Positions 41,916 through 50,088 of a stretch of 64,000 bases of DNA are shown here, one piece after another. Origin of the DNA: JAGVSZ01 sp963747775 (lineage in GTDB: Bacteria > Pseudomonadota > Gammaproteobacteria > Burkholderiales > SG8-39); NCBI GenBank assembly GCA_963747775.1, contig CAVVGT010000007.1:124001-188000 (forward strand), in the 5' to 3' direction. The translations under genes were made by a program, and so were the position numbers. A model generated the notes under the pieces. That model was not told where the DNA came from, did not search any database, and saw only the letters and a list, made by a program, of their open reading frames with translations. Position 1 is the stretch's first letter. Each line of letters starts with the position of its first letter.

Positions 41916-43136
41916 ATGTCGACCACCAGCAGCGCCCTCGCCTCGCCTGCGCTACCCGCCGCCTCCGGCAGCGCGTTGCGCACGCTGGTCATCGGGCTGA
42001 CGGCCTTCCTCACGCTGGTCGACCTGTTCGCGACGCAGGCCATCCTCCCGTCGCTCGCTCGGCACTACAACGTCAGTCCGGCCGCTATGGGCTTCGCGGT
42101 CAACGCCGCGACGATGGGCATGGCGGTCGCGGGACTCGCAGTCGCCTTCTTCAGCCGGCACATCGACCGCCGGCTCGGGATCTTCGTCGCGCTCGGCCTG
42201 CTCTCGATCCCGACGGCGCTGCTCGCCACCGCACCCGATCTGTCGACCTTCACGGTACTCCGCATCGTGCAGGGCCTGTGCATGGCGTCGGCGTTTGCGC
42301 TGACGCTGTCCCATCTGGCCGAGCAGTGCAGCGCGCACGACGCCGCGGGCGCGTTCGCCGCGTACGTCACCGGCAACGTGGCGAGCAACCTCTTCGGGCG
42401 GCTGATGTCGGCGGCGCTCGCCGACCATCTCGGCCTCGCCGCGAACTTCTACGTGTTCGCCGGCTTGAACCTCGCCGGCGCGGCGCTCGTCTGGTTCACG
42501 CTCGGTCGCACCACGCCGATGGCGGCGGTCGGCGCAGCCGTGCGCGCGCCGCTTGCGGTGTGGGCGACGCACCTGCGCAACCCGGCGCTGCGCGTGAGCT
42601 TCGCGATCGGCTTTCTCATCCTGTTCGCCTTCATCGGCACATTCACATACGTCAACTTCGTGCTGGTCCGTCCGCCGCTCGCGCTCGGGATGATGGCGAT
42701 CGGCTTCGTGTACTTCGTCTTCGCACCGGCGATCCTAACCACGCCCATCGCGGGGCGTGCGGTCCGGCGCTTCGGCACGCGCGCGGCGTTCTGGGGCGGG
42801 ATCGCTGCGGCGGGCAGCGGGCTGCCGCTCGTGGTGACGCCGAGCCTGCCGCTCGTGCTCGCCGGCCTCGCGCTCATCGGTACAGGGACCTTCTTCGCGC
42901 AGGCGGTGACCACGGGCTTCGTCGGACGGGCCGCAACAACCGACCCGGGCGCGGCGAGCGGCCTCTATCTCGCCTGCTACTTTTTCGGCGGACTGGTGGG
43001 GAGCGCGGTGCTCGGCCAGCTCTTCGACCGGCTCGGGTGGGCCGCTTGCGTTGCGGGCATCGGCGTCGCGCTCGCGCTCGCCGCGGTGTTCGGCGCCGGC
43101 CTCCGGACGCGGCCCGGGACGGCGCAACCCGCGTGA
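41916..43136 (+). CDS. MFS transporter (second)
   Basis: A 406-residue major facilitator protein with about twelve helices. Loop 2-3 carries the modified signature FFSRHIDRRLGIFVA, and helices 4 and 5 hold VLRIVQGLCMASAFALTLS. This resembles DHA1-type exporters such as AraJ/NepI and other YfcJ-like proteins. ATG at 41916 follows GGAGCCCTG and is better than the more distant ATG at 41847, which would add a Pro/Arg-rich, unlike-family 23-residue leader. Substrate is unknown. Confidence 0.85.
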   Translation: MSTTSSALASPALPAASGSALRTLVIGLTAFLTLVDLFATQAILPSLARHYNVSPAAMGFAVNAATMGMAVAGLAVAFFSRHIDRRLGIFVALGLLSIPTALLATAPDLSTFTVLRIVQGLCMASAFALTLSHLAEQCSAHDAAGAFAAYVTGNVASNLFGRLMSAALADHLGLAANFYVFAGLNLAGAALVWFTLGRTTPMAAVGAAVRAPLAVWATHLRNPALRVSFAIGFLILFAFIGTFTYVNFVLVRPPLALGMMAIGFVYFVFAPAILTTPIAGRAVRRFGTRAAFWGGIAAAGSGLPLVVTPSLPLVLAGLALIGTGTFFAQAVTTGFVGRAATTDPGAASGLYLACYFFGGLVGSAVLGQLFDRLGWAACVAGIGVALALAAVFGAGLRTRPGTAQPA

Positions 43137-43147
43137 CGAGGTGCGTC

Positions 43148-43501
43148 ATGGAGCTCCGCGAGTTCATCGAGATCGCCGGCACCGGCGCGGAGATCGCCGG
43201 GGTGGCCTTGATCATCGGCGGCCTCGCGATCGCGACCGTCCGGTACGCGGCCTTCCGGCGCGACGCGGCCGGGTCCCCCTACCGGCGCTATCGACAGGAC
43301 CTCGGACGCGCGATCCTGCTCGGCCTCGAGGTTCTGGTCGCGGCGGACATCGTCCGCACGGTGGCGTTCACGCCGACCATGGACAGCGTGCTCGTGCTGG
43401 CGCTGATCGTCGCCATCCGCACGTTCCTCAGCTGGAGCCTTGCGCTCGAGCTCGAGGGCCGCTGGCCCTGGCAGCGCGGCGCCGAAGCGCGGCACCCGTG
43501 A
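43148..43501 (+). CDS. DUF1622 membrane protein
   Basis: A 117-residue protein of the DUF1622 family with three to four transmembrane helices (IAGVALIIGGLAIATVRYAA, then RAILLGLEVLVAADIVRTVA and VLVLALIVAIRTFLSWSLA). DUF1622 is a conserved small integral membrane protein of unknown role. ATG follows the MFS stop after 11 bases. The Leu-Gly-Arg and Leu-Glu-Leu blocks are conserved. It may be co-transcribed with the MFS gene. Confidence 0.8.
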   Translation: MELREFIEIAGTGAEIAGVALIIGGLAIATVRYAAFRRDAAGSPYRRYRQDLGRAILLGLEVLVAADIVRTVAFTPTMDSVLVLALIVAIRTFLSWSLALELEGRWPWQRGAEARHP

Positions 43502-43514
43502 ATTCTTGAACGGC

Positions 43515-43537
43515 GCCCGCGCGCGTTGTGCGCGGGC
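43515..43537 (+). terminator. GC hairpin after the DUF1622 gene
   Basis: GCCCGCGC and GCGCGGGC pair over eight bases around a seven-base loop, a few bases beyond the stop. No U-run follows, so this is a weak call. Confidence 0.3.
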
Positions 43538-43558
43538 CACAACCCGAAGGAGACCCGC

Positions 43559-44056
43559 ATGCTCGCAACCCTCGCAAGACTCGCTTCCACGGCGCTGCTC
43601 GCCGCCAGCCTGGCCGCTGCGCCGGCCGCATATGCGCAATCCACCGGCGCAGCGGTGGACGGAGACGGCGTCGTCCGCGTGAAGAGCGCCTATCCGCTCG
43701 ACGAGACCATCGCGCGCTTGAAGGAGGACATCGCCGCCAAAGGTATCCGGTTCTTCCAGGAGGTCGACCAGTACCGGCTCGCCGCAGAGGCCGGGATCAG
43801 GGTGCGCCCGTCGACGCTGCTCGTCTTCGGCAATCCTCCGCTCGGCACGCAGTTCCTGAACGCCAGCCCGCAGGCCGGGCTCGACTGGCCGGTGCGGCTG
43901 CTCGTGCAGCAGGACGACAACGGCGACGTGTGGACCGTCTATACGGACTTCATCTGGATCGCGCGTCGCCACGGGATCAAGGACGCCGAGCAGGAACCTT
44001 TCAGAACCGCGTCGGGCGTGATCGCGTCGATCACCTCTGCGGTCAAGGCGCAATAG
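43559..44056 (+). CDS. Secreted DUF302 protein
   Basis: A 165-residue protein with a signal peptide (ARLASTALLAASLAAAPAAY, cleavage near AYA-Q). The mature part is a DUF302 domain: SAYPLDETIARLKEDIAAKG, FFQEVDQYRLAAEAGI, RPSTLLVFGNPPLGTQFLNA and LPVRLLVQQDDNGDVW-like pattern in DWPVRLLVQQDDNGDVWTVY. The domain binds haem or small ligands in some cases, and is otherwise of unknown role. ATG is set by GAAGGAGACCCGC. Confidence 0.85.
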   Translation: MLATLARLASTALLAASLAAAPAAYAQSTGAAVDGDGVVRVKSAYPLDETIARLKEDIAAKGIRFFQEVDQYRLAAEAGIRVRPSTLLVFGNPPLGTQFLNASPQAGLDWPVRLLVQQDDNGDVWTVYTDFIWIARRHGIKDAEQEPFRTASGVIASITSAVKAQ

Positions 44057-44431
44057 CGTCCCGCGATTTGCCGGCGCGGCCCGGTCGCGCCGGCATGGTC
44101 GGTGCCCAGCACACAAGAGTCCGCGCGCCCTTCCGGATCACGCCATAGGAGACGATGCCATGGGAGACGACGATCCCTTCGGCGGGGATGCAACGCTTTC
44201 GAAAACGCTCTCGACGGCGCGCGTCGGGGCGACCGTCGCGCGGCTACTCGCGGTGCGGCCGCCGTGCTGTCCGCTCGTTGGCGCTGCGTTCGCGCGCGTC
44301 CTGATGCGGACGCTCGTCGCCTGGTCGCCCGAGGGCGAGAAGCGCGTAAGGCCGCGATCGCGGTCGCGACGAACGCTGGAGCCCGCGCTCCAGACGGCTC
44401 ACGCCCTTCAACCACGGAAAGGAGAAGCACG
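44057..44431. other. 375-base gap between DUF302 and EF-hand genes
   Basis: After the terminator-like hairpin at 44069-44095 the gap holds one 91-codon frame at 44160-44435 on the plus strand, preceded by AGGAGACGATGCC, but its sequence is basic, unlike any family and overlaps the start of the EF-hand gene. I do not treat it as a gene. The remainder shows no clear feature apart from the GGAAAGGAGAAG ribosome-binding site of the next gene. Confidence 0.4.
44069..44095 (+). terminator. Hairpin after the DUF302 gene
   Basis: TGCCGGCGCG and CGCGCCGGCA form a perfect ten-base-pair stem with a seven-base loop, 12 bases after the stop codon. A U-run is lacking. Confidence 0.5.
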
Positions 44432-44695
44432 ATGAAACCCTCGAAAATCGCCGCCGCTGTCGCCATGGGGCTCGCCCTCGGGTTCGGCCAGGTCGCGTTG
44501 GCCCAGAAGAACATGGACAACGTGATGAAGATGGACACCGACAAGGACGGCATGATCTCCAAGACCGAAGCCATGCGGATGTTCGAGTCGAAGTTCGACG
44601 CGATGATGAGGCAGAAAGGCATCCAGAAGCTCAGCGCCAAGGACGTCCAGACGCTCATCGACGACATCGCGAAGACCTTCGGCACGGCCCAGTAA
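44432..44695 (+). CDS. Small secreted EF-hand protein
   Basis: An 87-residue protein with a signal peptide (IAAAVAMGLALGFGQVALA-Q). The mature part has one canonical EF-hand loop DTDKDGMISKTE, with Asp, Asp, Asp, Gly, Ile and Glu at positions 1, 3, 5, 6, 8 and 12, followed by a helix (AMRMFESKFDAMM). A single EF-hand usually dimerises or is incomplete. GGAAAGGAGAAGCACG precedes the ATG. Calcium sensing or binding in the periplasm is inferred. The tail (TLIDDIAKTFGTAQ) is a second helix. Confidence 0.75.
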   Translation: MKPSKIAAAVAMGLALGFGQVALAQKNMDNVMKMDTDKDGMISKTEAMRMFESKFDAMMRQKGIQKLSAKDVQTLIDDIAKTFGTAQ

Positions 44696-44804
44696 GGCCG
44701 GCGCCTGCCTTGCGCGCGACCCCGCGCGCACCTGCGGGACGGAGGAGCTCGACTCCGCCGGCCCGTTTCCCTTTCCGCGTACCGGGACGCCGGGGCGGCT
44801 TCAG

Positions 44805-44833
44805 TTGACCCCCCCTGACCCTTTCTCTACCAT
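44805..44833 (+). promoter_or_regulatory. Sigma-70-type promoter of the Liv receptor gene
   Basis: TTGACC (44805-44810), a 17-base spacer and TACCAT (44828-44833) form the best promoter in the window. A start near 44840 leaves a 72-base leader before the ATG at 44912. The leader is not otherwise structured. Confidence 0.65.
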
Positions 44834-44911
44834 CGTCTCGGCATCAGGAGAGGAGGGTCATCCGGCGTACGTCCGGAGGCCGACGTTGCCCCAACGAGGA
44901 GGAGGATCCCC

Positions 44912-46168
44912 ATGCCCGCGCGCAGCTTTCGCTCGCTCGTCGTCGCTGCCCTTGCGCTCGCCGCCGCCCTGCCGGCCACCGCCCAGGACGTCCTGCGCAT
45001 CGCCTACGTCGATCCCCTGTCCGGCCCGTTCGCGAACGTCGGCGAGCCCGGGCTCAAGCAGTTCCAGTTCATGGCCGACGAGCTGAACCGGCGCAACGCC
45101 GCGCCGGGCGTGAAGTTCGAGGTCGTAGGCTTCGACAACAAGGTGAGCCCGCAGGAGACGCTGAACGTCTTCAAGCAGATCGTCGACCGCGGCATCCGCT
45201 ACGTGACGCAGGGCAACAGCTCGGCAGTCGCGCTCGCGCTCTCCGACGCCGTGCAGAAGCACAACGAGCGCAACCCCGGCAAGGAGATCCTGTATCTCAA
45301 CTACGCCGCGGTGGACCCCGATCTCACCAACTCCAAGTGCCACTTCTTCCATTTCCGCCTCGACGCGAACAGCGACATGAAGATGGAGGCGCTCACCACC
45401 GAGCTCGCGAAGAACCAGAAGATCAAGAAGGTCTACCTGATCAACCAGAACTACTCGTTCGGCCAGGCGGTATCGCGCGCCGCGAAGGCCGACCTCAAGC
45501 GCAAGCGCCCCGACATCGAGATCGTAGGCGACGACCTGCACCCGCTCGGCCAGGTGAAGGACTTCGCCCCGTACGTGGCGAAGATCAAGGCCTCCGGCGC
45601 CGACACGGTGATCACCGGGAACTGGGGCAACGACATGTCGCTGCTCGTGAAGTCCGCGCGCGAAGCCGGTCTGAACGTGGTCTTCTATACGTACTACGCC
45701 GGCTTCTCCGGTGTGCCGACGGCGGTGGGCGAGGCCGGCGTCGATCGCATGAAGCAGATCACCGAGTGGCACACCAACGTGCCGTCGAAGGAGCTCGAGC
45801 GCGTCAACGCCGAGTTCAAGAAGAAATACAACCTCGACTGGTGGTTCCTGCGCGTCCACACGGGGATGAACATGCTCGGGGAGGCGGTGAAGCGCGCGAA
45901 GTCGACCGATCCCGTGCTGGTGGCGCAGCAACTTTCCGGGATGAAGTACATGACCGATGTCGGCGAAGTCGAGATGCGCGCCGCCGACCACCAGATGATC
46001 CAGCCGCTCTTTATCTCGACCTTCGTGCGCTCGGCCGCGAAGGGCGGCCCGAAGGACGTGAAATACGACGTGGAGAACACTGGCCTCGCATTCCGGACCG
46101 ACGTGCGGATCGAGCCCTACGTTTCGGCGCAGCCAACGTCGTGCCAGATGAAGCGGCCTGGGAAGTAG
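44912..46168 (+). CDS. Liv-type ABC transporter periplasmic receptor
   Basis: A 418-residue periplasmic receptor. Signal peptide (RSLVVAALALAAALPATA), then IAYVDPLSGPFANVGEPG and FEVVGFDNKVSPQETLNVFK, the paired Liv-type lobes, NAKCHFFHFRLDAN-like pattern in TNSKCHFFHFRLDANSDMKM, YLINQNYSFGQAVSRAAKAD and GADTVITGNWGNDMSLLVKS. It belongs to the Leu/Ile/Val and urea/amide receptor family; the ligand is unknown. It is followed by a strong terminator and then the permease genes. AGGAGGAGGAT precedes the ATG. Distribution of strong terminator and downstream genes suggests the receptor is made in excess. Confidence 0.9.
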   Translation: MPARSFRSLVVAALALAAALPATAQDVLRIAYVDPLSGPFANVGEPGLKQFQFMADELNRRNAAPGVKFEVVGFDNKVSPQETLNVFKQIVDRGIRYVTQGNSSAVALALSDAVQKHNERNPGKEILYLNYAAVDPDLTNSKCHFFHFRLDANSDMKMEALTTELAKNQKIKKVYLINQNYSFGQAVSRAAKADLKRKRPDIEIVGDDLHPLGQVKDFAPYVAKIKASGADTVITGNWGNDMSLLVKSAREAGLNVVFYTYYAGFSGVPTAVGEAGVDRMKQITEWHTNVPSKELERVNAEFKKKYNLDWWFLRVHTGMNMLGEAVKRAKSTDPVLVAQQLSGMKYMTDVGEVEMRAADHQMIQPLFISTFVRSAAKGGPKDVKYDVENTGLAFRTDVRIEPYVSAQPTSCQMKRPGK

Positions 46169-46195
46169 CGCCCGCACGCTGACGCGCTCGCGGCG

Positions 46196-46224
46196 AGGGC
46201 GGCGACCGGGCCGCCCTTGTTTTT
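46196..46224 (+). terminator. Intrinsic terminator after the receptor gene
   Basis: AGGGCGGC and GCCGCCCT form an eight-base-pair stem with a six-base loop, followed by TGTTTTT. Such partial terminators between a receptor and its permease allow more receptor than permease to be made. Confidence 0.85.
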
Positions 46225-46246
46225 CGCCCGTCCATGGACAAATTGA

Positions 46247-46302
46247 GGAAGGGGGCCCAAGGAAGGGTTGGGACCCTTCCTTTCCCAACCTAGCCCCCTT
46301 CC
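46247..46302 (+). promoter_or_regulatory. Structured livH leader with alternative hairpins
   Basis: GGAAGGGGGC (46247-46256) pairs with GCCCCCTTCC (46293-46302) over ten bases. Inside it GGAAGGGT (46261-46268) can pair with ACCCTTCC (46273-46280), or GGTTGGGA (46266-46273) can pair with TCCCAACC (46283-46290); the two inner hairpins share bases and exclude each other. It lies 30 bases before the livH ATG. Confidence 0.55.
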
Positions 46303-46331
46303 AAAACCCCCAAGTCAGCCAGGATCGGCCA

Positions 46332-47279
46332 ATGGAGTTTCTCGTCATCCAGACCCTGAACGGCCTGAGCTATGGGCTGTTGCTCTTCCTGCTCTCTGCC
46401 GGCCTGACGCTCATCTTCTCGATGATGGGCGTGCTGAACTTCGCCCACGCGAGCTTCTACATGGTCGGCGCGTACTTCGGCTACCAGATCACGCGCTGGG
46501 TGGGGTTCTGGCCGGGGTTGCTCGTCGCGCCCCTCGCCGTGGGCGTGATCGGCATGCTGGTCGAGCGCTATGGCCTGCGGCAGGTGCACAAGCACGGCCA
46601 TGTCGCAGAACTGCTGTTCACGTTCGGCCTCGCCTACCTCATCGAGGAGGCGATCCACCTCGTCTGGGGCCGCGCCGCGGTCGAGTACAACCCGCCGCCC
46701 GCGCTCGACGGCCCGCTCTTCACCGTGTTCGGATCCAGCTTTCCGATCTACCGCGGCTTCATGGCGGCGGTGGCGATCGCGATGCTCGCGGCGATCTACC
46801 TCGGGCTCACGCGCACGCGCGTGGGCCTCGTGATCCAGGCCGCGCTCAGCCACCCGCGCACGGTCGAGGCGCTCGGGCACAACGTGCCGCGCGTGTTCAT
46901 GCTCACGTTCGGCGGCGGCGCGGCGCTCGCCGCGCTCGCCGGTGCGGTCGGCGGACCGGCGTTCGTGACCGATCCCGGCATGGCCGCCGCGATCGGCCCG
47001 ATCGTGTTCGTGGTCGTCGTGGTCGGCGGCATGGGCTCGCTCGCGGGCGCGTTCCTTGCGAGCCTGCTGATCGGGCTGCTGCAGACCTTCTCCGTGTCGC
47101 TCGACGCGTCGCTCGGCGGCCTGCTGAGGCCGCTCGGAATCGTGGCCGGCGACGGGACCTTCCTCGCCGAGGCGCTGAACCTCACGCTCGCGCAGGCCGC
47201 GCCGATGCTGCCCTATCTGATCATGGTGCTGATGCTCGTCCTCCGGCCGCGCGGGCTGATGGGGACGAGGGAGACGTGA
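46332..47279 (+). CDS. livH: Liv-type permease, LivH
   Basis: A 315-residue inner-membrane permease of the LivH family with about eight to nine helices. GLSYGLLLFLLSAGLTLIFS, LNFAHASFYMVGAYFGY and GAVGGPAFVTDPGMAAAIGP are typical, as is the coupling region ARTRVGLVIQAALSHPRTVE-like pattern in TRTRVGLVIQAALSHPRTVE. The protein forms a heterodimer with the LivM protein that follows. No strong ribosome-binding site; AGGATCGGCC is closest. Gap to LivM is seven bases. Confidence 0.9.
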   Translation: MEFLVIQTLNGLSYGLLLFLLSAGLTLIFSMMGVLNFAHASFYMVGAYFGYQITRWVGFWPGLLVAPLAVGVIGMLVERYGLRQVHKHGHVAELLFTFGLAYLIEEAIHLVWGRAAVEYNPPPALDGPLFTVFGSSFPIYRGFMAAVAIAMLAAIYLGLTRTRVGLVIQAALSHPRTVEALGHNVPRVFMLTFGGGAALAALAGAVGGPAFVTDPGMAAAIGPIVFVVVVVGGMGSLAGAFLASLLIGLLQTFSVSLDASLGGLLRPLGIVAGDGTFLAEALNLTLAQAAPMLPYLIMVLMLVLRPRGLMGTRET

Positions 47280-47286
47280 GCCGGCG

Positions 47287-48570
47287 ATGAGCACGCTCAG
47301 GTTCAAACCCGTCAACGCCGGACGCTGGCTCGTCTGGAGCACGTTCGCGCTCGTGCTTCTCGTCCTGCCGCTCGTGTTCCGCCAGGGCTTCGCGCTGACC
47401 CTGATGAGCCAGATGGGCATCATGATCATCTTCGCCCTGTCCTACAACATGCTGCTCGGGCAGTCCGGGCTGCTGTCGTTCGGGCACGCGGTGTACATGG
47501 GGCTCGGCGCGTACTTCGCGATCCACGCGCTGAACCTGATCGGCCAGGGCCGGTTCGCGCTCCCGGTCACCCTGCTCCCGCTGGTCGGCGGGCTCGCCGC
47601 GGCGCTCTTCGGCGCGCTCATCGGCTGGGTGACGACGCGCAAGGCGGGGGTCGCGTTCGCGATGATCTCGCTCGGCATCGGCGAGATGGTGCACGCGATG
47701 TCGCTCATGCTCCCGGCGTTCTTCGGCGGCGAGGGCGGCGTGAACGCGAACCGCATGGTCGGCCCCGCGCCGCTCGGGATCACCTACGGCCCGGCGCTGC
47801 AGGTCTACTACCTGATCGCGCTCTGGACCCTCCTCAGCACCGCCGCGATGTTCGCGCTGACGCGGACGCCGCTCGGCCGCATCGCCAACGCGGTGCGCGA
47901 CAACGAGGAGCGCGCGGCGTTCGTCGGCTACAGCACCGAGCGCGTGCGGCTGCTGATGTTCGTGCTGTCGGCGTTCTTCGCCGGCATCGCCGGCGGGCTG
48001 GCTGCGATCAACTACGAGATCGTCACCGCCGAGACGGTCTCCACCCTGCGCTCGGGCGCGGTGCTGCTCGCCGCGTACATCGGCGGCATCGGGTTCTTCT
48101 TCGGCCCGGTGATCGGCGCCGTGGTCTTCACCTTCTTCCAGACCGCTCTGTCGGGCTTCACGAAAGCATGGCTGCTCTACCTCGGGCTGCTGTTCATTGC
48201 CATCGTGATGTTCGCGCCGGGCGGCCTCGCGATGCTGCTGATGCAGAACCTGCGCGTCTGGAAACTCGGCCTGCTGGGCCGGCTCGTGCGCCCGTACGGA
48301 TGGGCGCTGGCGTCCGGCCTGCTCGCCCTCGCGGGCTTCGTCGGACTGGTGGAGATGACCTACCACGTGAGCGAGACCGGCGCGCCCCGGGAGATGAGCC
48401 TGGGCGGCGTTTCCGTTGCGCCGTTCAGCGCGCTGCCCTGGCTGGCGTGCGGGGCACTGCTGAGCGCCGGCGCCGCGCTCGTCGCGGTGGCCGGGCGGCG
48501 CGTCCGCGCCGAATGGGACGCGGTGCAGCGCGAGATCGAGGCGACGCTCGCAGCGAGAGGCCTCGCATGA
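47287..48570 (+). CDS. livM: Liv-type permease, LivM, with C-terminal extension
   Basis: A 427-residue permease, about 90 residues longer than usual LivM. The core has SYNMLLGQSGLLSFGHAVYM, FAMISLGIGEMVHAMSLML and the coupling region RVRLLMFVLSAFFAGIAGGL. After the usual end near MLLMQNLRVWKLGLLGRLV there are two additional hydrophobic segments (WALASGLLALAGFVGLVEM and ALPWLACGALLSAGAALVAV) and a charged tail. The extension is unusual. It overlaps the LivG start by four bases. Confidence 0.9.
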   Translation: MSTLRFKPVNAGRWLVWSTFALVLLVLPLVFRQGFALTLMSQMGIMIIFALSYNMLLGQSGLLSFGHAVYMGLGAYFAIHALNLIGQGRFALPVTLLPLVGGLAAALFGALIGWVTTRKAGVAFAMISLGIGEMVHAMSLMLPAFFGGEGGVNANRMVGPAPLGITYGPALQVYYLIALWTLLSTAAMFALTRTPLGRIANAVRDNEERAAFVGYSTERVRLLMFVLSAFFAGIAGGLAAINYEIVTAETVSTLRSGAVLLAAYIGGIGFFFGPVIGAVVFTFFQTALSGFTKAWLLYLGLLFIAIVMFAPGGLAMLLMQNLRVWKLGLLGRLVRPYGWALASGLLALAGFVGLVEMTYHVSETGAPREMSLGGVSVAPFSALPWLACGALLSAGAALVAVAGRRVRAEWDAVQREIEATLAARGLA

Positions 48571-49319
48571 GCGCGCCCGCGCTCGAGCTCCGGGGCGTGC
48601 GCAAGCGCTTCGGCAAGACCGAGATCATCCGCCGCGTCGACCTCGCCGTCGCGCGGGGCGAGCGCCACGCCGTCATCGGCCCGAACGGCGCGGGCAAGTC
48701 GACGCTCTTCAACCTCGCGAGCGGCCGGTTCCCGGTCACCGACGGCCGCATCCTGTTGAACGGCGCGGACGTGACGCGGCTGCGCCCGCACGAGATCAAT
48801 CGCCGCGGACTGTCGCGCAGCTTCCAGGTCTCGAACATCTTTCCGACCCTCTCAGTGTTCGAGAACCTCCGCTGCGCAGTCCTCTGGTCGCTGGGATACC
48901 GTTACGCGTTCTGGCGCGCGCTCTCCGCGCTCGCCGACGTGCGCAGCCGCGCCGAGGAGGTCATGGAGCGGATCGGCCTCGCGCGCCGGCGCGACACGCT
49001 CGCCGGCGTCCTCTCGTACGCCGAGCAGCGGGCGCTCGAGATCGGCATCACGATCGCGGGCGGCGCCGAGGTGATCCTCCTCGACGAGCCGACCGCGGGC
49101 ATGAACCGCGCGGAGACCGCCGCGGCGGTCGCGCTGATCCGCAAGGTGACAGAAGGCAAGACGCTGGTCATGGTCGAGCACGACATGGGCGTCGTCTTCG
49201 ATCTCGCCGACCGTGTGAGCGTGCTCGTGTACGGCGAGATCATCGCGAGCGGCGCGCCGGCGGCGATCCGCGCGAACCCCAGGGTGCAAGAAGCCTACCT
49301 CGGAGTCGCCCATGCTTGA
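48567..49319 (+). CDS. livG: Liv-type ATPase, LivG
   Basis: A 250-residue ABC ATPase. Walker A is GPNGAGKSTLFNLASG, the signature is LSYAEQRALEIG, and Walker B is VILLDEPTAGMN. The signature deviates from LSGGQ, as is normal in LivG. It pairs with the second ATPase to energise the LivHM permease. ATG overlaps the LivM stop and the gene overlaps the next by eight bases. Confidence 0.9.
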   Translation: MSAPALELRGVRKRFGKTEIIRRVDLAVARGERHAVIGPNGAGKSTLFNLASGRFPVTDGRILLNGADVTRLRPHEINRRGLSRSFQVSNIFPTLSVFENLRCAVLWSLGYRYAFWRALSALADVRSRAEEVMERIGLARRRDTLAGVLSYAEQRALEIGITIAGGAEVILLDEPTAGMNRAETAAAVALIRKVTEGKTLVMVEHDMGVVFDLADRVSVLVYGEIIASGAPAAIRANPRVQEAYLGVAHA

Positions 49320-50007
49320 GGTGCGCGACCTCCACGCGTGGTACGGCAAGAGCCATATCCTCCAGGGTGTGCATCTCCAGGTTGGTCCCGGCGAGTGCGT
49401 GAGCCTCGTTGGCCGCAACGGCGTGGGCCGCTCGACGACCATCCGGGCGATCATGGGCATGGTGGACGCGCAGGGCTCGGTGCGCTTCAGGGACGCCGAG
49501 ATCCTCGGCCTCAAGAGCTACCAGATCGCGCACCTCGGGCTCGGCTACGTGCCCGAGAGCCGCGATATCTTCCCGACGCTGACCGTGCGCCAGAATCTCG
49601 AGCTCGGGATGAAGTCGAAGGGCCGGACCGGGCGCTGGTCGGTGGACGACGTGTTCCGGCTCTTTCCGCGGCTCGCCGAGCGGGGGGACACCCTGGGCGG
49701 GGTGCTGTCGGGCGGCGAGCAGCAGATGCTCACGCTCGCGCGCACGCTGATGGGCGACCCCGATCTCGTGATGATCGACGAGCCGACCGAGGGTCTTGCG
49801 CCCAAGCTCGTCGAGCTGGTCGCCGACCTCTTCCGCGAAATCAAGCGGCGCGGCGTGGCGATCCTTCTGGTCGAGCAGAAGCTCGCCATCGCGCTCGACC
49901 TTTCCGAGCGGATGTACGTGATGGGGCACGGGCAGATCGTCTTCGAGGGCGCGCCGGACGATCTGCGCGGGAACGCGACGATCCGGCGCGAATGGCTGGA
50001 GGTTTGA
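49312..50007 (+). CDS. livF: Liv-type ATPase, LivF, with Arg in Walker A
   Basis: A 231-residue ABC ATPase. The signature LSGGEQQMLTLAR and Walker B LVMIDEPTEGLAPK are intact, but Walker A reads GRNGVGRSTT, with Arg (CGC) in place of the ATP-contacting lysine. In the codon the change needs more than one base from AAG or AAA. The neighbour LivG is normal, so ATP hydrolysis could rely on one site. It overlaps LivG by eight bases. Similar Arg variants may occur in some Liv ATPases, which I cannot check here. Confidence 0.9.
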   Translation: MLEVRDLHAWYGKSHILQGVHLQVGPGECVSLVGRNGVGRSTTIRAIMGMVDAQGSVRFRDAEILGLKSYQIAHLGLGYVPESRDIFPTLTVRQNLELGMKSKGRTGRWSVDDVFRLFPRLAERGDTLGGVLSGGEQQMLTLARTLMGDPDLVMIDEPTEGLAPKLVELVADLFREIKRRGVAILLVEQKLAIALDLSERMYVMGHGQIVFEGAPDDLRGNATIRREWLEV

Positions 50008-50018
50008 AAGAATCCGCC

Positions 50019-50040
50019 CACGCCCGGCGTGCCGGGCGTG
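50019..50040. terminator. Hairpin between livF and the convergent cytochrome gene
   Basis: CACGCCCGGC and GCCGGGCGTG form a perfect ten-base-pair stem around GT in the 81-base convergent gap. It would serve both directions, but no U-run is visible. Confidence 0.5.
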
Positions 50041-50088
50041 TTCACCGGATCGCGGACTTACAGAGGCGCGGCGCCTCGCCCGCTGGCG

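Noticed and set aside
44160..44435. 91-codon frame before the EF-hand gene
   Set aside because: Despite a purine-rich site before its ATG, the translation is arginine-rich and unlike any family, and it overlaps the real start of the EF-hand gene.
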